Positions 1-8,992 of a stretch of DNA of 64,000 nt are shown piece by piece. The stretch lies in the NCBI RefSeq assembly GCF_900100665.1, contig NZ_FNCS01000004.1, forward strand, positions 62,001-126,000, read 5' to 3'. The position numbers and the translations under genes were made by a program. This stretch comes from Pelagibacterium luteolum. Its GTDB lineage: Bacteria; Pseudomonadota; Alphaproteobacteria; Rhizobiales; Devosiaceae. The notes beneath the pieces are model-generated. The model made no database searches, was not told where the DNA came from, and worked only from the letters and a program-made list of their open reading frames with translations. Every line of letters starts with the position of its first letter. Position 1 is the first letter of the stretch.

Positions 1-2909
1 AAGCGCTTTCGCTCGAAATGGCAGGTCTCGTCGAGGACTCGGTGTTTAACGGCGACATCTCCCTGACGACAGAATCGCTTGCACCCTTTTCCGGCCTCGC
101 GGGCCGCGATCTGTCCGGTGCGATCATGCTTGTGGCCAATGGTTCGCTTTCCCCGCTGGTTCGCGGATTTGACCTGACCCTCGATGGCACGGCCAGCGAT
201 CTGGGCATCGACGACCCGCTGGCCGACGAGCTTCTGGCGGGCACCATGTCGCTATCGGGCCGCGTCGCGCGAACCGAAACCGGTCTCACGGCCGAAAACT
301 TTTCCATCGCCAACGACCAGGTCACGCTTCTTGCCGATGGCACATTTGCCACCGGGGAAGCCGACTTCACCTTTGAGGCCAGCCTTGCTGACCTCGCACT
401 GATCGCCGAGGATGCCTCCGGGCAGCTCGATGTGACCGGCACGGCCACCGGTAGTGAAGGGGTGATCAATCTCGCAGCTGACGCCAATATCGTTCAGGGC
501 TCGCTGGCTGGCCGCACACTGCGCGACGCCAATGTTGGCTTTAGAGGCACCAGCGGCGAAACCGGCTTGATCGGCAATCTGACAGGTTCGGCCTTTTTGG
601 ACGGCTTCCGCGTTTCGCTCGCCAGCGAAATCGACAACACCCCCGAACGCCTGCGTTTGGCCGGGATCAATTTCAACGCCCCGGGTGCCGAGTTGACAGG
701 CAATCTCACCCGTTATGCCGATGGCTTGCTCGAGGGCCGCATCGTTCTCGATGCCCCAAATATCGAAACCGCCGCTGCCCTGGCGCTTCTCGACGCCTCG
801 GGCGCCATCAACGCCGATGTTGTCCTCTCCCGCGAGGGTGAGACACAGTCAGCCCAGATTGTTGCCGCGCTCGATGGCGTCAGCGTCAACGACATCACTA
901 TCGGTGCCGCCAATGCGGAGGCAAGCGTTGCCGATCTCTTTGGCGTTCCGGTCATCAATGGCGCGATCACTGGCCGCAATATCGCGGCAGCCGGCACGGA
1001 AGTTCAGTCGCTCGCGCTCAATGCAAACGCCAGTCAAGCCACGACCCGGTTCTCGGGCGAAGCAGCACTGGCCGGTGGCACCGCCATCAACGTGGCAGGT
1101 CTGCTCGAACCTATAGATGACGGTTACCGTGTTGCGCTCGACAGCTTCCGCCTTGCCCAAGGGGCGCTATCGGCGTCGCTGGCGCGACCCGCAGAATTGA
1201 CCGTCGCCAGTGACACGGTCTCTTTCTCGGGCATCGAACTGGCGGTCGGCTCGGGCCGCATCAGCGCCACGGGCAGTGCCGGGGAAAATCTCGATATCGC
1301 GCTGGCCATCACTGCGCTGCCACTCAATATCGCCAATACCATCGTTCCCGATCTCGGTCTGGCCGGCACACTTTCGGGCAATGCTCAAATTTCCGGCGCG
1401 GCGTCCGATCCGCGCGCCAGCTTTACCATCCAAGGCTCCGGCATCAACGCTGCCGCGATCACCGATTTCGGCATCGCTCCTCTTACATTGTCCGCACAGG
1501 GCAATTTTGCGGACCAGCGCATAACGCTGTCCCAGGCCAGCGCGTCGGGCTCTGGTGGCCTTAACGCCACAGCAAGCGGCACCATCCCGCTCGAAGGCTC
1601 GGGCCTCAACATCACGATCAATGGCTCGGCTCCCCTCTCGCTCGCTAACCGCTTTATCGCCGACCGCGGAGCACAATTGTCCGGCACCGCAACGCTCAAT
1701 GCCTCGGTGACCGGCAGTCTCGCCAACCCGCAATTCGGCGGCACGGTCTCTGTGGCGGGCGGTGAGTTCATCGATCCCGGCCTGGCCCTGCGTCTCGTCG
1801 GCATCACAGGCAATGCAAGCCTTGCGGGCGATCGCGTCACGATCAATGCCCTGACGGCCAATCTCGCCACCGGCGGATCGATCTCCGCCTCCGGTACGGT
1901 GGGGCTCGATGCGAATTTCACCTCCGATATCCGCATCGCACTCAATGAGGCGCGTTATGCCGACGGCTATCTCGTTGTCGCGACCCTCAATGGCAATCTT
2001 GCCGTCACCGGGCCCTTGGCCAATGGCGGTAGCGTCAGCGGCAATATCGATATCGCGCGTGCCGACATTACCGTGCCCAATGCCTTTGGCGGCTCTGGCA
2101 GTCCCCTCGATGTCGATCATGTGAGCCCGCCACCCGCCGTCGCCGCCACGCTGGCACGCGCCCGCATCGACCAGCGCGCGTCCACCGAGGCCGCACGCCC
2201 CATGACCCCGATCGCCCTCGACATCACCATCTCAGCACCCAACCAGATCTTTATCCGTGGTCGCGGGCTCGATGCCGAAGTTGGTGGAGCCGTCCGGCTC
2301 ACAGGTAATGTGTCCGTTATCCAGCCCGTCGGCAGCTTCGAGCTGATCCGCGGGCGCCTGGCGATCCTCGGACAGCGCATCGATTTTGAATCCGGGTCCG
2401 TAACCCTGATTGGCGATCTCGATCCCTTCATCAATCTCGTGGCGACCACTCAAGGCAACGACATCACCGTCATCGTGACTGTCGCCGGTCGCGCCTCCTC
2501 GCCGGAGGTGACCTTCTCGTCCAATCCCATGCTGCCCCAGGATGAAGTGCTATCGCGCCTCATCTTCAATCGCGGCGTCGGCGAATTGAGCGCGCTTCAA
2601 CTCGCACAGCTCGCTGCCGCTGCAGCCGAGTTGGCTGGGGGCGGAAGTGGTGGCGGATCGCTTCTCGGCTCGCTGAGAGAAGCTGCCGGTCTCGATGATC
2701 TCGATATCGTCACCGACCAGGAGGGCAATGCTGCCGTCCGCGCCGGCGCGTACATCGATGATAATATCTACCTCGGCGTCGAAGCGGGGGCAGGGGGCAA
2801 CAGCCGCGTCACCATCGATCTCGACATCACCGATGAACTGCGCGCCCGGGGTGCCGCGGGCGCCGATGGCAACACATCGGTCGGCGTATTTTACGAGCAG
2901 GACTACTAA
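1..2909 (+). CDS. tamB: TamB-like translocation/assembly module protein, 5' end outside window
   Basis: About 968 C-terminal residues are visible; the frame is open to base 3, so the true start lies upstream and the ATG at 18 is internal. The protein is a long run of repetitive Gly/Asn/Thr-rich beta-strand segments typical of the TamB/DUF490 family, ending in the conserved C-terminal domain (the stretch with IRGRGLDAEVGG, then FEL..GRL.ILGQRIDFESG, then a final Asp/Gly-rich strand pair). TamB spans the periplasm as a beta-taco groove from the inner membrane and works with the BamA-like TamA in outer-membrane protein insertion or phospholipid transport. TamA would be expected just upstream. 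Family assignment is firm; exact cargo is not readable from sequence. Confidence 0.88.
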   Translation, partial: ALSLEMAGLVEDSVFNGDISLTTESLAPFSGLAGRDLSGAIMLVANGSLSPLVRGFDLTLDGTASDLGIDDPLADELLAGTMSLSGRVARTETGLTAENFSIANDQVTLLADGTFATGEADFTFEASLADLALIAEDASGQLDVTGTATGSEGVINLAADANIVQGSLAGRTLRDANVGFRGTSGETGLIGNLTGSAFLDGFRVSLASEIDNTPERLRLAGINFNAPGAELTGNLTRYADGLLEGRIVLDAPNIETAAALALLDASGAINADVVLSREGETQSAQIVAALDGVSVNDITIGAANAEASVADLFGVPVINGAITGRNIAAAGTEVQSLALNANASQATTRFSGEAALAGGTAINVAGLLEPIDDGYRVALDSFRLAQGALSASLARPAELTVASDTVSFSGIELAVGSGRISATGSAGENLDIALAITALPLNIANTIVPDLGLAGTLSGNAQISGAASDPRASFTIQGSGINAAAITDFGIAPLTLSAQGNFADQRITLSQASASGSGGLNATASGTIPLEGSGLNITINGSAPLSLANRFIADRGAQLSGTATLNASVTGSLANPQFGGTVSVAGGEFIDPGLALRLVGITGNASLAGDRVTINALTANLATGGSISASGTVGLDANFTSDIRIALNEARYADGYLVVATLNGNLAVTGPLANGGSVSGNIDIARADITVPNAFGGSGSPLDVDHVSPPPAVAATLARARIDQRASTEAARPMTPIALDITISAPNQIFIRGRGLDAEVGGAVRLTGNVSVIQPVGSFELIRGRLAILGQRIDFESGSVTLIGDLDPFINLVATTQGNDITVIVTVAGRASSPEVTFSSNPMLPQDEVLSRLIFNRGVGELSALQLAQLAAAAAELAGGGSGGGSLLGSLREAAGLDDLDIVTDQEGNAAVRAGAYIDDNIYLGVEAGAGGNSRVTIDLDITDELRARGAAGADGNTSVGVFYEQDY

Positions 2910-3038
2910 AACGACCGGTGGCGATGGCCACCGGTCTGTCCTAAGCCACAATTCAGCCCCGATTGGAACCAAGCGCCGCCGCTGACTCTTATCCCCTTAC
3001 GAAAACCGACAGGTTCATGCGTAAAGGAACAAGACGCG

Positions 3039-3116
3039 ATGTTTGCTGGTATTTTGCTTTGGTTGATCGGTATCCCCATACCCCTGATCATCCTGCTCCT
3101 GATCTTCGTTCTCTAG
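3039..3116 (+). CDS. tiny hydrophobic membrane peptide (25 aa)
   Basis: This short frame encodes a 25-residue peptide that is almost entirely hydrophobic: a Gly/Leu/Trp/Ile segment, an IPIP kink, then a Leu/Ile-rich tail ending in FVL. AAGGAAC lies upstream (3024-3030), though the spacing to the ATG at 3039 is at the long end of acceptable. An overlapping frame from 3018 is possible but gives an unremarkable sequence. It could be a single-pass inner-membrane microprotein. I do not recognise a family, and support rests on composition and neighbourhood alone. Confidence 0.4.
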   Translation: MFAGILLWLIGIPIPLIILLLIFVL

Positions 3117-3206
3117 AAGAGCGAAGCACGAGCCGTATTCTTTAAATCATCATTTCCAAAAACTTGCGGTCTTCGGACCGCGTGCATTTACTCAACGGAG
3201 ACTGAA

Positions 3207-3281
3207 ATGAACTCGATCATTTACCTTGTCGGCCTCGTCGTCGTCGTCATGGCCATTCTGTCCTTCATCGGCCTTTCCTGA
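3207..3281 (+). CDS. tiny single-span membrane peptide (24 aa)
   Basis: A 24-residue peptide begins with MNSIIYLVGL and continues as a Val-rich transmembrane helix ending SFIGLS. GGAG at 3197-3200 sits at good spacing before the ATG. Short proteins of this form (an N-terminal Ile-Tyr-Leu-Val-Gly, then a Val/Ile helix and a Gly-Leu end) are, as I recall, common and widely conserved in Hyphomicrobiales genomes, usually labelled hypothetical. It lies 38 bases before a larger membrane-protein gene on the same strand and may be co-transcribed. Function unknown. Confidence 0.6.
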   Translation: MNSIIYLVGLVVVVMAILSFIGLS

Positions 3282-3319
3282 TCCCGGACCCCTATTAAAC
3301 ACAAACGGGAGAAACGCCG

Positions 3320-4204
3320 ATGGCGCTTACACCTGCTGAAACGGTCGTCGCGACACAAGCGAAACCGGCTGATACTTCCTCTTACGTCGATTGGCCCGCC
3401 ATTATCGGCGGCGCAGTCACCGCCGCGGCAATCTCGCTGGTCATGCTGACCTTCGGATCGGCCATCGGCCTGACGCTGACCGATCCCTTCGGCCGCGATG
3501 GCGTGTCGCTCGTATGGGTAGCGATCGCAATGGCCATCTGGGTCGTTTGGGTCCAGGTTTCCGCGATGATGGTCGGCGGCTACCTTACTGGCCGCATGCG
3601 TCGCCGCAACTTTGATGCGACCGAACATGAATCCGATATCCGCGACGGTTTCCACGGCCTTCTGGTCTGGGCAACGGCTGTCGTCATCTCGGGCGCATTG
3701 GCTTTTGGTGGCCTCTCCAGCATCGCACAGGGCGTGGGTAACGCCGTCGGTGGCGCAACGAGCGCTGTCGCCGAACAGACTGCGGAAGCCGATCCCTTCG
3801 CTGGTACAGTCGACCTGCTGTTCCGCGGCGACACCACCGGCACCGACCCCGAAGCTGCGCGCGGCGAAGTCAGCCGCATCATTGTCTCGGGCGTTACGGG
3901 TGACGGCATCTCCGATGCCGACCGCCAGTACCTTGTCGATCTGACGGCAGCCCGCACTGGCCTCTCGCCTGATGAGGTCGAAGCTCGCGTCAATGACGTG
4001 ATCGCTCAGGCTCAGGCCGTTCAGGACGATGTCGCTGCTGCTGCAGAACAGGCTGCCGATGTGACCATCCTCGTGGCCTTCCTAACCGCCGCTTCGCTGG
4101 CCATCAGCGCCGCCGGCGCCTGGTTTGCCGCGACCATGGGTGGCAATCACCGCGACAAGCAGACAGCGGTACCGTTCTTTGCCCGCCGCGATCGCCGGGT
4201 CTAA
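3320..4204 (+). CDS. multi-pass membrane protein of unknown function (294 aa)
   Basis: The ATG at 3320 follows CGGGAG. The protein has a polar N-terminus (about residues 1-22), a hydrophobic segment 28-50 (IIGGAVTAAAISLVML), a second at about 68-92 (VAIAMAIWVVWVQVSAMMVGGYL), then the motif GRMRRR, a third span about 115-140, a long Asp/Glu/Ala-rich soluble loop (about 150-240) and a last span at about 245-272. Homologous alphaproteobacterial proteins are annotated variously as YrzE-like or 'PhnA-like'; I do not think PhnA function is supported. A strong bidirectional terminator follows within 20 bases. Role unknown. Confidence 0.75.
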   Translation: MALTPAETVVATQAKPADTSSYVDWPAIIGGAVTAAAISLVMLTFGSAIGLTLTDPFGRDGVSLVWVAIAMAIWVVWVQVSAMMVGGYLTGRMRRRNFDATEHESDIRDGFHGLLVWATAVVISGALAFGGLSSIAQGVGNAVGGATSAVAEQTAEADPFAGTVDLLFRGDTTGTDPEAARGEVSRIIVSGVTGDGISDADRQYLVDLTAARTGLSPDEVEARVNDVIAQAQAVQDDVAAAAEQAADVTILVAFLTAASLAISAAGAWFAATMGGNHRDKQTAVPFFARRDRRV

Positions 4205-4221
4205 AAGCCCCGCACCTAACT

Positions 4222-4257
4222 AAAAAAGGCCCCGTCGTCACCGGCGGGGCCTTTTTG
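4222..4257. terminator. bidirectional Rho-independent terminator
   Basis: A 7-bp GC stem (GGCCCCG at 4228-4234 with CGGGGCC at 4245-4251) is flanked by six A on the left and five T on the right, so it can terminate both the membrane-protein gene ending at 4204 and the convergent chemotaxis gene ending at 4274. Confidence 0.9.
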
Positions 4258-4273
4258 CTAAAGAGCGTGGGAC

Positions 4274-6592
4274 TTAGAATTCCGACCAGTCCGCCGCAAC
4301 CGCTGCATTGCCATTGGCACCCAGTACACGACGTGGCGCCGCGTCGCGCTCCACATCCTCTTCCCATTCAGCGACTTCTGCATCGACCGCATCGAGCGTG
4401 AACCGCGCGACGACAGTGTCGAGTTCGATCACCTGGGTTTCCGTCTGTTCGATCGAAGCGTTGGTCTCTTCAACCAGAGCCGCGTTGTGCTGGGTCATCT
4501 CGTCGAGCTGCCGCACGGCAGAGGAGACTTCCGAAATCGCCGAGGCCTGATCGCGGCTCGCGGTCGAAATCCCCTGCATCAACTGCGCGTTCTCGCTCAC
4601 GGCCGCCCGGATATCCTTGAGCGTTTCTGCCGCCTGCGCGACCAGCCGTGATCCACCATCGACCTCGCTGGCCGACTGTTCGATCAGCACCTTCACCTCC
4701 GACGATGCCTGCGCCGCAGACTGCGCCAGCCGGCGTACCTCGACGGCCACCACGGCAAACCCTTTGCCCGCTTCGCCGGCCCGGGCCGCTTCCACCGAGG
4801 CGTTGAGCGCCAGAAGATTGGTCTGGAAAGCGATGTCGTCGATCATCTTGATGATGTCGGAGACCTTGCCCGAAGAAGTGGTGATGCGCTCCATGGCCGC
4901 ATTGGCCTTGCCCATCACTTCGCCGCCCTTGTCGGCAAGCGTCGCTGCGGATTGGGTCTTTTCCAACGCATCAAGCGCCTTTTGCGCGTTGTCGGTCACC
5001 GTCGCCGCCAATTGCTCCATCGAGGCCGATGTCTCTTCAATTGTCGCCGCCTGCCGCGTCGTGCGCTCCGAAAGGTCGTTGGATCCCGATAGGATTTCCC
5101 CTGTCGCCAGCTTTAGGGCCTTGGAGGTTTCCTTGAGCCGCCCGACGATCTCGGCAAACGTATCCGCCATTGCGTTGGTATCGTCCTTGAGCCGCGCGAA
5201 CGCGCCCTCATAGGCTCCGTTGACGCGCTGGGACAGATCGGCGTCAGCCATCGCCGCCAAGACGTCGCCGGTTTCCGACAATCCGCGATCGACCGTTTCC
5301 ATCAGCGTATTGACGCTGAGCGCGAAATTGCTGAGTTCAGGATCCTCATAGCGGCTTTCGATCCGCACCGAGAAATCACCAGCCACCGCCGCCGACACCA
5401 CACTCTGGATCTCGCCCTGAAGCTGACCACGGATCCGGTGCTCTTCAGCGTCGCGTGCAGCAACGGCCTGTTTTTCGGCGTCCATGTCGCGCATGGCGCG
5501 TCCATTGTCGCGGAAGACGGCAAGGGCATCGATCATCTGGCCCACTTCGTGGCGCTGCTTGTCGTCAAGTTCGAGGTCGAGGTCGCCATCGGCCAATTGG
5601 CGCATGCGACCAGCAACCTGCCGAATGGTGCTCGAAAGTCCCCGTCCAATGATGGTCGCCAAAAGCATGCCCACGACAAGAGCACCGATCCCCGCCGCCA
5701 GAACCACCGTCTGGGTGGTCTGGGCCATGGCGGCACCGCTCGGCCCCAGCGCATCCTGCCGGGCCTGCAGGGCAGCCAGCATCGCACCGAACCCCTCCTG
5801 CATCTGCGGGCCGAGCACGTCGAGCTGCTCGGTCATGACAGCATTACGCGCAAAAAGCGCCTCGGCGGCAGTGTTGGCGTGGCCCATATAGGCATCAATG
5901 CCCGCGATCATCCGGTTCGCCGTTGCTTTCTGCGAATTGGAAATCACCGCATCGTGCAGCACCTGAAGATTGGTTTTGGCAATTTCGGCCTGTTCCGCTG
6001 CGGCCGCGAGGCGGGCCGGATCATTGGTCAGCAGAAACTGCTCGACCTCAAACTGCGTCAGGATCGTCGATTGCACCCCGAACCCCGCCGAGCCCGTGGC
6101 GTTGAAATTCCCGCTCACTGCACGCAGCGCGGCATTGGCGTCTTCGCGCAGCGTGTCGCCCACGGCCCGCAGTTGGGCAACCGACGCCTCAATGGCGGTC
6201 TGGTGCTCGGTGAGCGTCGCGAAAGCCGCATCATAGGCCATTGCCGACTGGGAGAAATTCGCGAGCGCCGCTTCGCTTTCCGGGTCGCCGGAAAATAGCG
6301 CCATCGTCTGGGGGTCGTCGATATGGAGAGATGCGATGCGCTCGCCAAGCGCCGCGGCTTTGTCAGCCGAGGTCTCCAAGCGATAGTCGAGATCGGCGAG
6401 CCGGGCTGCGGACAGCGACTCGACAAACCCTGATACCGCTACCGTCTGACGCGCCGCAGATCGATAATCGAGAAACGTGTTGGATACCGCGCTCACCCCG
6501 AAATACGCGAAAGCGACGATAGCAGCTAACAGTGAAATCATCGCGCCGAAGCCGGCATAGATGCGTTGCGCTACGCTGAGCTTGGAAAGCAT
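4274..6592 (-). CDS. methyl-accepting chemotaxis protein (772 aa)
   Basis: The N-terminal transmembrane helix (about residues 15-35) is followed by a mainly helical periplasmic domain (36-294), a second transmembrane helix (296-316), a HAMP domain (about 317-370), a second HAMP-like segment (about 420-475) and the cytoplasmic MA signalling domain to about residue 740. The hairpin tip carries the canonical [20 protein letters not shown] core and EVRRLAQ. The extreme C-terminus is DWSEF, matching the W/F pattern of the NWETF-type pentapeptide that docks CheR and CheB in enteric receptors. The periplasmic domain resembles the four-helix or bimodular class, so the ligand cannot be named. No che genes are adjacent. 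Confidence 0.93.
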   Translation of the reverse strand: MLSKLSVAQRIYAGFGAMISLLAAIVAFAYFGVSAVSNTFLDYRSAARQTVAVSGFVESLSAARLADLDYRLETSADKAAALGERIASLHIDDPQTMALFSGDPESEAALANFSQSAMAYDAAFATLTEHQTAIEASVAQLRAVGDTLREDANAALRAVSGNFNATGSAGFGVQSTILTQFEVEQFLLTNDPARLAAAAEQAEIAKTNLQVLHDAVISNSQKATANRMIAGIDAYMGHANTAAEALFARNAVMTEQLDVLGPQMQEGFGAMLAALQARQDALGPSGAAMAQTTQTVVLAAGIGALVVGMLLATIIGRGLSSTIRQVAGRMRQLADGDLDLELDDKQRHEVGQMIDALAVFRDNGRAMRDMDAEKQAVAARDAEEHRIRGQLQGEIQSVVSAAVAGDFSVRIESRYEDPELSNFALSVNTLMETVDRGLSETGDVLAAMADADLSQRVNGAYEGAFARLKDDTNAMADTFAEIVGRLKETSKALKLATGEILSGSNDLSERTTRQAATIEETSASMEQLAATVTDNAQKALDALEKTQSAATLADKGGEVMGKANAAMERITTSSGKVSDIIKMIDDIAFQTNLLALNASVEAARAGEAGKGFAVVAVEVRRLAQSAAQASSEVKVLIEQSASEVDGGSRLVAQAAETLKDIRAAVSENAQLMQGISTASRDQASAISEVSSAVRQLDEMTQHNAALVEETNASIEQTETQVIELDTVVARFTLDAVDAEVAEWEEDVERDAAPRRVLGANGNAAVAADWSEF

Positions 6593-6795
6593 GAGTGTGC
6601 GGCCCCCGGAACCGAAATCTGCGTCAAGCCGCGATTAAGGCGCTTCGGGAGTTAAAGAAGACTCAAAATCACCCCTATTTGCTGACGTTTCCGCTGATTT
6701 CGCAATCAACGCCGCCCGGTGCTCAATAAAGCGTCAGAACTGGAGGCAGCAGTCCGAAATTCTTTGCATCTGTATGCATGGCGACTGGGGATAAC

Positions 6796-6822
6796 AAAAA
6801 AGGTGGCCTTGCGACCACCTTT
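6796..6822 (-). terminator. Rho-independent terminator of infC
   Basis: On the minus strand an 8-bp stem (plus-strand AAAGGTGG at 6799-6806 with CCACCTTT at 6815-6822) runs into a six-T tract, 25 bases after the infC stop. Confidence 0.85.
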
Positions 6823-6846
6823 GAATGTGCTTGTCGAGGCGAGGGC

Positions 6847-7383
6847 TCAGCGCGGAGCGAGCACCATAACCATCTGCCGGCCTTCTGACCGTGGAGACGA
6901 CTCGACCTTGGCAACTTCCTCGAACTGGTCCTTGACCTTGTTGAGCAAGCCCAGACCGATGTCCTGATGCGCCATTTCGCGACCGCGGAATCGCATCGTG
7001 ACCTTGACCTTGTCGCCTTCGCCGATAAACTTTTCCAGCGCGCGCATTTTCACGTCATAGTCATGGGTGTCGATATTGGGTCGGAGCTTGATCTCTTTGA
7101 CCTCGATCACCTTCTGCTTCTTGCGCGCGTCGGCGGCCTTTTTCTGGGCGGCGTACTTGTACTTGCCCAGATCGAGTATCTTGCACACCGGCGGGGCCGA
7201 ATTGGGCGAGATCTCAACCAGGTCCATGCCCGCATCCATAGCCATCGCAATCGCTTCGCTGGTGCGCACGACGCCGACATTGGTGCCTTCGGCATTGATC
7301 AGCTGGATTTCGGGAACGTTGATATCGTTGTTGGAGCGCGGCCCATCTTTTTGGGGCTGCACGGGTCTCATCGGACGACGAAT
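6847..7383 (-). CDS. infC: translation initiation factor IF-3, probable AUU start
   Basis: IF-3 binds the 30S subunit, blocks premature 50S joining and proofreads start-codon choice. The N-domain ([16 protein letters not shown]), the Lys-rich linker ([11 protein letters not shown]) and the C-domain ([21 protein letters not shown]... FRGREMAHQ) are all present. The first in-frame ATG (7369-7371) would give MRPVQ. Four codons upstream an ATT (7381-7383) gives the conserved N-terminus M-R-R-P at proper distance from an AAAGGAA Shine-Dalgarno, and a further ATT lies two codons above that. I choose the ATT at 7383: infC genes characteristically use AUU so that IF-3 represses its own translation. 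infC is separated here from rpmI-rplT by 8.4 kb. Confidence 0.93.
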   Translation of the reverse strand: MRRPMRPVQPQKDGPRSNNDINVPEIQLINAEGTNVGVVRTSEAIAMAMDAGMDLVEISPNSAPPVCKILDLGKYKYAAQKKAADARKKQKVIEVKEIKLRPNIDTHDYDVKMRALEKFIGEGDKVKVTMRFRGREMAHQDIGLGLLNKVKDQFEEVAKVESSPRSEGRQMVMVLAPR

Positions 7384-7571
7384 GGCAATATTTCCTTTCG
7401 GTAATTCCTGGGATGCTTGGCGGTGCGGACCGCAGCGCGCCTAAAATCTTGGCAAACGGTCCTAAAGTCAACAGGCAAGGGGACTGAGACACCCTCTTTG
7501 TGCCTGTCTGTCACAAAGCGTTGCAACAGGCACACTTGCCCCGATGGGCTGGCCTGTCTACACCGGTCCAT

Positions 7572-8360
7572 ATGGTATCGACAGCAAAAGATTCAATGCA
7601 GCCTGAATCAGGCACTTTGCCGATCGGCGGTCACGGCGACACGCGCGACATCGCCATCCTTCGGCGCAGCGGCGCTGCGCCCGGTCTCTTCTGGCTCGGC
7701 GGCTTCCGGTCCGACATGGTCGGCTCCAAGGCCCAGGCGCTCGATGCCCTGGGGGCCAAGCAGGGTCTGGCGGTTACCCGTTTCGACTATTCTGGCCACG
7801 GCGCCTCGGGCGGCGCATTTCTCGATGGCACGATTTCACGCTGGCTCGAAGAGGCGCTGGCCGTCTTTGAAACCACCACCGGTCCGCAGATCGTCGTGGG
7901 CTCGTCCATGGGCGGATGGCTTGCGCTGCTGCTCAACAAGGCCCTGCGCGAACGCCATGTCTCCCGGGTAAAGGCGCTTGTGCTCATCGCGCCTGCCGTC
8001 GACATGACCAAGGATTTGATGCGCGACACGTTCTCGGACGCCGAACTGCTCGACCTTTGGGAAAAAGGCCGTGTCGAACAACCATCTGATTATTCCCCCG
8101 AGCCCTATGTGCTGACGCGAACGTTGATCCAGGATGGCGACAATCACCTCCTCTTCGGCTCGCCGATCCGCACTCATTGTCCGGTCGCCATCCTCCAGGG
8201 CGGCAAGGATACCGACGTGCCCCCCGCTCATGCCCTAAAGCTCGTGAGCCATCTCGTTTCCGATCCGGTCACTTTCACGCTTATTCCCGATGGCGATCAC
8301 CGTCTGTCACGGGACCCCGATCTCGATTTGCTGCGGCAGACCATTTTGCGTCTGGTCTAA
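7572..8360 (+). CDS. alpha/beta-hydrolase (ABHD10-like thioesterase/esterase)
   Basis: The fold is readable in order: oxyanion region FWLGGFRSDM, the strand TRFDYSGHGAS, the nucleophile elbow GSSMGG (Ser about residue 112), the acid in GGKDTDVP and the catalytic His in DGDHRL. The FWLGGFRSDMVGSKA pattern resembles ABHD10-type hydrolases, which remove acyl groups from protein cysteines or hydrolyse esters; the substrate here is unknown. The frame is open from a GTG at 7500; ATG codons at 7572 and 7596 are better starts, and no strong ribosome-binding site decides between them. It is divergent from infC. Confidence 0.83.
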   Translation: MVSTAKDSMQPESGTLPIGGHGDTRDIAILRRSGAAPGLFWLGGFRSDMVGSKAQALDALGAKQGLAVTRFDYSGHGASGGAFLDGTISRWLEEALAVFETTTGPQIVVGSSMGGWLALLLNKALRERHVSRVKALVLIAPAVDMTKDLMRDTFSDAELLDLWEKGRVEQPSDYSPEPYVLTRTLIQDGDNHLLFGSPIRTHCPVAILQGGKDTDVPPAHALKLVSHLVSDPVTFTLIPDGDHRLSRDPDLDLLRQTILRLV

Positions 8361-8408
8361 AATCGCGCGTCGCGCTATCGCTGAGCTTCTTCATTCGGAC
8401 GCTTTACC

Positions 8409-8927
8409 ATGCAAATCCGCCCCGCCACCGAAGCCGATCTGCCCCAGATTCTCGATATCCATAACGACGCCATCCGCCGGCTCGACGCCATCTGGAGCGA
8501 AGCCGAGGAAACCCTTGCCGACCGCAAGGCGTGGCTCGACGACCGCAACGCCAATGGCTTTGCCGTGTTTGTCGCCGAAGAGGATGGGCGCATCCTGGGG
8601 CACGCCAGCTACGGCACCTACCGCTCGCGCTCGGGCTACCGCAAGACCATCGAGCATTCGATCTATCTGCGCGACGAGGCGCAGGGCAGGGGCGTCGGCA
8701 AGGCGCTCATGCGGGCATTGATCGACGACGCCAAAGCCAAGGGCTTTCATCTGATGGTCGCCGTGATCGATGCCAAGAACGAAGCCTCGATCCGCTTCCA
8801 CACTCGGCATGGCTTCGAAATGCTCGGCGTCCTGCCCCAATCGGGCTTCAAGCACGGCCGCTGGCTCGATCAGGTCAACATGTACCTGCTGCTCAACGAC
8901 GACCCCGCCCCGCCGCGCGGGTATTAA
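8409..8927 (+). CDS. GNAT N-acetyltransferase, phosphinothricin/methionine-sulfoximine type
   Basis: The 172-residue protein fits the Pat/Bar/MddA branch of the GNAT family: IRPATEADLPQILDIHNDAI at the N-terminus, GHASYGTYRSRSGYRKTIEHSIYL in the middle, and the acetyl-CoA loop R..GVGKALM (from RDEAQGRGVGKAL), followed by VIDAKNEASIRFHTRHGFE. Such enzymes N-acetylate phosphinothricin, methionine sulfoximine or methionine sulfone; many chromosomal copies act physiologically on methionine derivatives. The start at 8409 is 48 bases after the hydrolase gene on the same strand, so they may be co-transcribed. Exact substrate is not decidable. Confidence 0.85.
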   Translation: MQIRPATEADLPQILDIHNDAIRRLDAIWSEAEETLADRKAWLDDRNANGFAVFVAEEDGRILGHASYGTYRSRSGYRKTIEHSIYLRDEAQGRGVGKALMRALIDDAKAKGFHLMVAVIDAKNEASIRFHTRHGFEMLGVLPQSGFKHGRWLDQVNMYLLLNDDPAPPRGY

Positions 8928-8945
8928 TCGACAGGGCGACTCTAA

Positions 8946-8986
8946 CCTCTCCCCTTGAGGCGAGAAGGCCCGGGTGAGGGGGCCTT
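8946..8986. repeat. short intergenic palindromic element, possible terminator
   Basis: The gap between two convergent genes contains CTCTCCCC...GGTGAGGGGG, a composition seen in a widespread family of proteobacterial intergenic repeats. Its right part forms a 7-bp hairpin (AAGGCCC 8965-8971 with GGGCCTT 8980-8986) that could stop transcription from both sides. Copy number elsewhere cannot be seen here. Confidence 0.5.
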
Positions 8987-8992
8987 CCTAAT

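Noticed and set aside
1167-2120. 317-codon open frame on the minus strand inside tamB
   Set aside because: It is antisense to a strongly supported repeat-rich gene, has an Arg/Asp-biased shadow composition and no recognisable domain.
5438-6298. 286-codon plus-strand frame inside the chemoreceptor gene
   Set aside because: Antisense shadow of the receptor periplasmic domain; no ribosome-binding site or domain.
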